Assembly (NCBI GenBank): GCA_900547345.1
Contig: URGG01000043.1
Location: 1 to 16,157 of the forward strand
Reading direction: 5' to 3'
Source of the DNA: an uncultured Collinsella sp.
GTDB lineage: Bacteria > Actinomycetota > Coriobacteriia > Coriobacteriales > Coriobacteriaceae
Length of the DNA stretch: 16,157 nucleotides
Of this stretch, positions 14,951 to 16,157 are shown piece by piece. The position numbers and the translations under genes are program-made. Each line of letters starts with the position of its first letter. The first letter of the stretch is position 1. The notes beneath the pieces were generated by a model, which worked only from the letters and a program-made list of their open reading frames with translations, was not told where the DNA came from and searched no databases.

Positions 14951-15340
14951 ACACGGCTCGAGTGCAACGATGCAGACCGTGTGATGCTCAACATTGATAA
15001 AACGTTTTTTCTTCGGCGCATCGTCAAACTGAAATATCGCCCAGATAGCAGCGGTCAGAACGGTTGGTAAAGATTTTTCATATACCGTTTTTACCGCAAA
15101 AAAAGAACTTCTAGGTTGATTTCCGATCTCAGCCGAACACTTTGAGCGGATAGGCCGTTCCCGCAGTTAGCTGAACGCCCCCGCGGCCCCTCCTGGGGTC
15201 CGGGGGCGCCGTTTTCCCAGTTGAAGGAACGGTGGAGATGTGTTTCGATAGGTCCGGTGGCCATGCTCCGCCCGCCGCCCGGCACCTCTTCCCAGACTCA
15301 GCCGGACGGTCGGTCCGTCTATTCCGTTTTTCCTTCTAGC
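14951..15340. other. Non-coding stretch between the ATPase promoter and the transposase
   Basis: No credible gene. It starts AT-rich (to about 15120), with ACACGG/CCGTGT inverted repeats (14951-14956 / 14977-14982) and repeated CCGTTTTT-type words. It then becomes GC-rich, with a hairpin of CGCCCCCG (15176-15183) and CGGGGGCG (15201-15208) around CCCC/GGGG. A 15-mer occurs twice with 3 mismatches: GCCGTTCCCGCAGTT (15154-15168) and GCCGTTTTCCCAGTT (15208-15222), on either side of that hairpin. A 64-codon ORF (15091-15285, minus) spans these repeats and looks spurious. Part of this is probably the end of the insertion sequence. Confidence 0.5.
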
Positions 15341-16157
15341 CTAGGCCAGCGGGGCATCGCCCCTCTCGGCGCGCGCCCTCTCGATGAGCCCCGGCGTCAG
15401 GTCGAGATCGCCGAGCGCCACGTCCTCCACGCCGTAGGCGTCCAGCAGCGCCGCCGCGTCCTCCCCGAGCATCGCCCTGAAGGCCCTGGCGGGCGTCGAG
15501 AAGCCGAGCGCGCCGCGGGGCTCGGAGTTCACGTGCGACATGGCCAGCGCCAGGTCCGCCGGGGCGAGCCGGTCGAACCTGAGTCCGGAGCCCTTGGGCA
15601 GCAGCTTCCTTATCTCGACGTGGTTTCGCTCGCAGGCGCCCTTCTGGTCGCTGCGCCTCGGGTCGCAGTAGAACAGCCTCGTCTCGCCCGGCCCCTCGCC
15701 GACGAGGTCCGCGATCGCCCGCTCGTCGGAGAACTCCGTGCCGTTGTCGGTGAGCACGGCGCGGAAGACCCTGCCCATGCCGTCGGCGCCGAGGACCTCC
15801 CTGATATCGCCCAGGGCGGCCGCGACGCGCCCGGCGGTCTTCTCCGCCAGCGGCAGCGCGAGCTGCAGCCTGCTGGGGCGGTGCAGCAGCGTGAGCAGGC
15901 AGGCGGAGTCCTCCCGGGCGCCCTCGACGGTGTCCATCTCCCAGGCCGCGGCGCACGCGTCCTCCCCGAGGGCGAGGAACGCGGCATGCGACCTGCGGGC
16001 GGAGTGGCGCGTGGCCGCCCGGCCGGCGGCGCGCTTCCTCGGCCTGTAGCCGACCTTGCGCCTGAGCTCCATGTTGGTCATGCCGTCGTAGCCCGCCGAG
16101 ACCCAGCGGTAGATCGTCGAGGGCGCCAGGTCCACGGGCCCGCCGTTCCGGGCCGAC
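15154..16157 (-). mobile_element. Partial IS30-family insertion sequence
   Basis: The element is called from its transposase. The end near 15154-15222 is a guess, set by the repeated 15-mer beyond the transposase stop. The other end lies outside the window, so terminal inverted repeats and the target duplication cannot be compared. Confidence 0.5.
15341..16157 (-). CDS. IS30-family transposase, C-terminal part (start beyond the window)
   Basis: The frame stays open to the window edge and reads ...ARNGGPVDLAPSTIYRWV, so the N-terminal DNA-binding part is missing here, not in the genome; GTG 16135 is only an internal codon. The remaining 271 aa carry the IS30 catalytic core: first Asp in WEMDTVEGA, second Asp in LTDNGTEFSD, and Glu in RSDQKGACERNHVEIRKLLPKG. 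The core therefore looks intact. It ends with a helical C-terminus and a TAG stop. Its GC content and third-codon G/C bias are higher than those of the neighbours, which fits recent arrival. It sits upstream of, and in the same direction as, the calcium ATPase. Confidence 0.9.
   Translation of the reverse strand, partial: SARNGGPVDLAPSTIYRWVSAGYDGMTNMELRRKVGYRPRKRAAGRAATRHSARRSHAAFLALGEDACAAAWEMDTVEGAREDSACLLTLLHRPSRLQLALPLAEKTAGRVAAALGDIREVLGADGMGRVFRAVLTDNGTEFSDERAIADLVGEGPGETRLFYCDPRRSDQKGACERNHVEIRKLLPKGSGLRFDRLAPADLALAMSHVNSEPRGALGFSTPARAFRAMLGEDAAALLDAYGVEDVALGDLDLTPGLIERARAERGDAPLA

Noticed and set aside
15091..15285. A 64-codon minus-strand frame behind the transposase
   Set aside because: It spans the hairpin and the repeated 15-mer, has no family features, and is most simply read as IS-end DNA.

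Overview
The window looks like chromosome of a high-GC, Gram-positive-type actinobacterium, most likely class Coriobacteriia and close to Collinsella. That placement is inferred from GC-rich codon use, a Tad pilus locus without an outer-membrane secretin, the style of the toxin-antitoxin pair and the tRNA without an encoded CCA. It has not been checked against a database. Every gene I can support lies on the minus strand, so the text below goes from right to left, in transcription order.

Right end (about 14.9-16.2 kb): the C-terminal part of an IS30-family transposase, whose start lies beyond the window, followed by a non-coding stretch with GC-rich hairpins. Next (14.95-12.1 kb) is a SERCA-like calcium P-type ATPase. 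Its 112-nt leader can fold into two hairpins joined by a perfect 7-bp loop-loop pairing, and the second hairpin hides the Shine-Dalgarno sequence. This is the strongest candidate for an undescribed regulatory element here. After the ATPase come a 95-bp nearly palindromic element and a terminator, then rsgA, the 30S-maturation GTPase, with its own terminator.

Centre (10.6-0.84 kb): a tightly packed Tad (Flp) pilus operon in the order cpaB/rcpC, tadZ/cpaE, tadA/cpaF, tadB, tadC, flp, a membrane-anchored protein of unknown function, a second small pilin-like protein, tadE, a large tadG-like gene, another tadE, and a DUF192 gene. Most junctions overlap, with 4-nt (ATGA/GTGA), 1-nt or longer overlaps. 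Four proteins carry the same prepilin-type cleavage motif, in which Ala replaces the usual Gly at -1. No prepilin peptidase is encoded here, so it must act from elsewhere. The expected pathway: CpaB and TadZ place the machine, TadA drives the TadB/TadC platform, Flp is the shaft, and the TadE/G-type proteins are minor pseudopilins or surface components.

Left end (0.84 kb-1): a small toxin-antitoxin-like operon with an operator-like palindrome on its promoter and a probable frameshift near the toxin start. It is followed by a strongly promoted tRNA-Phe and its terminator.
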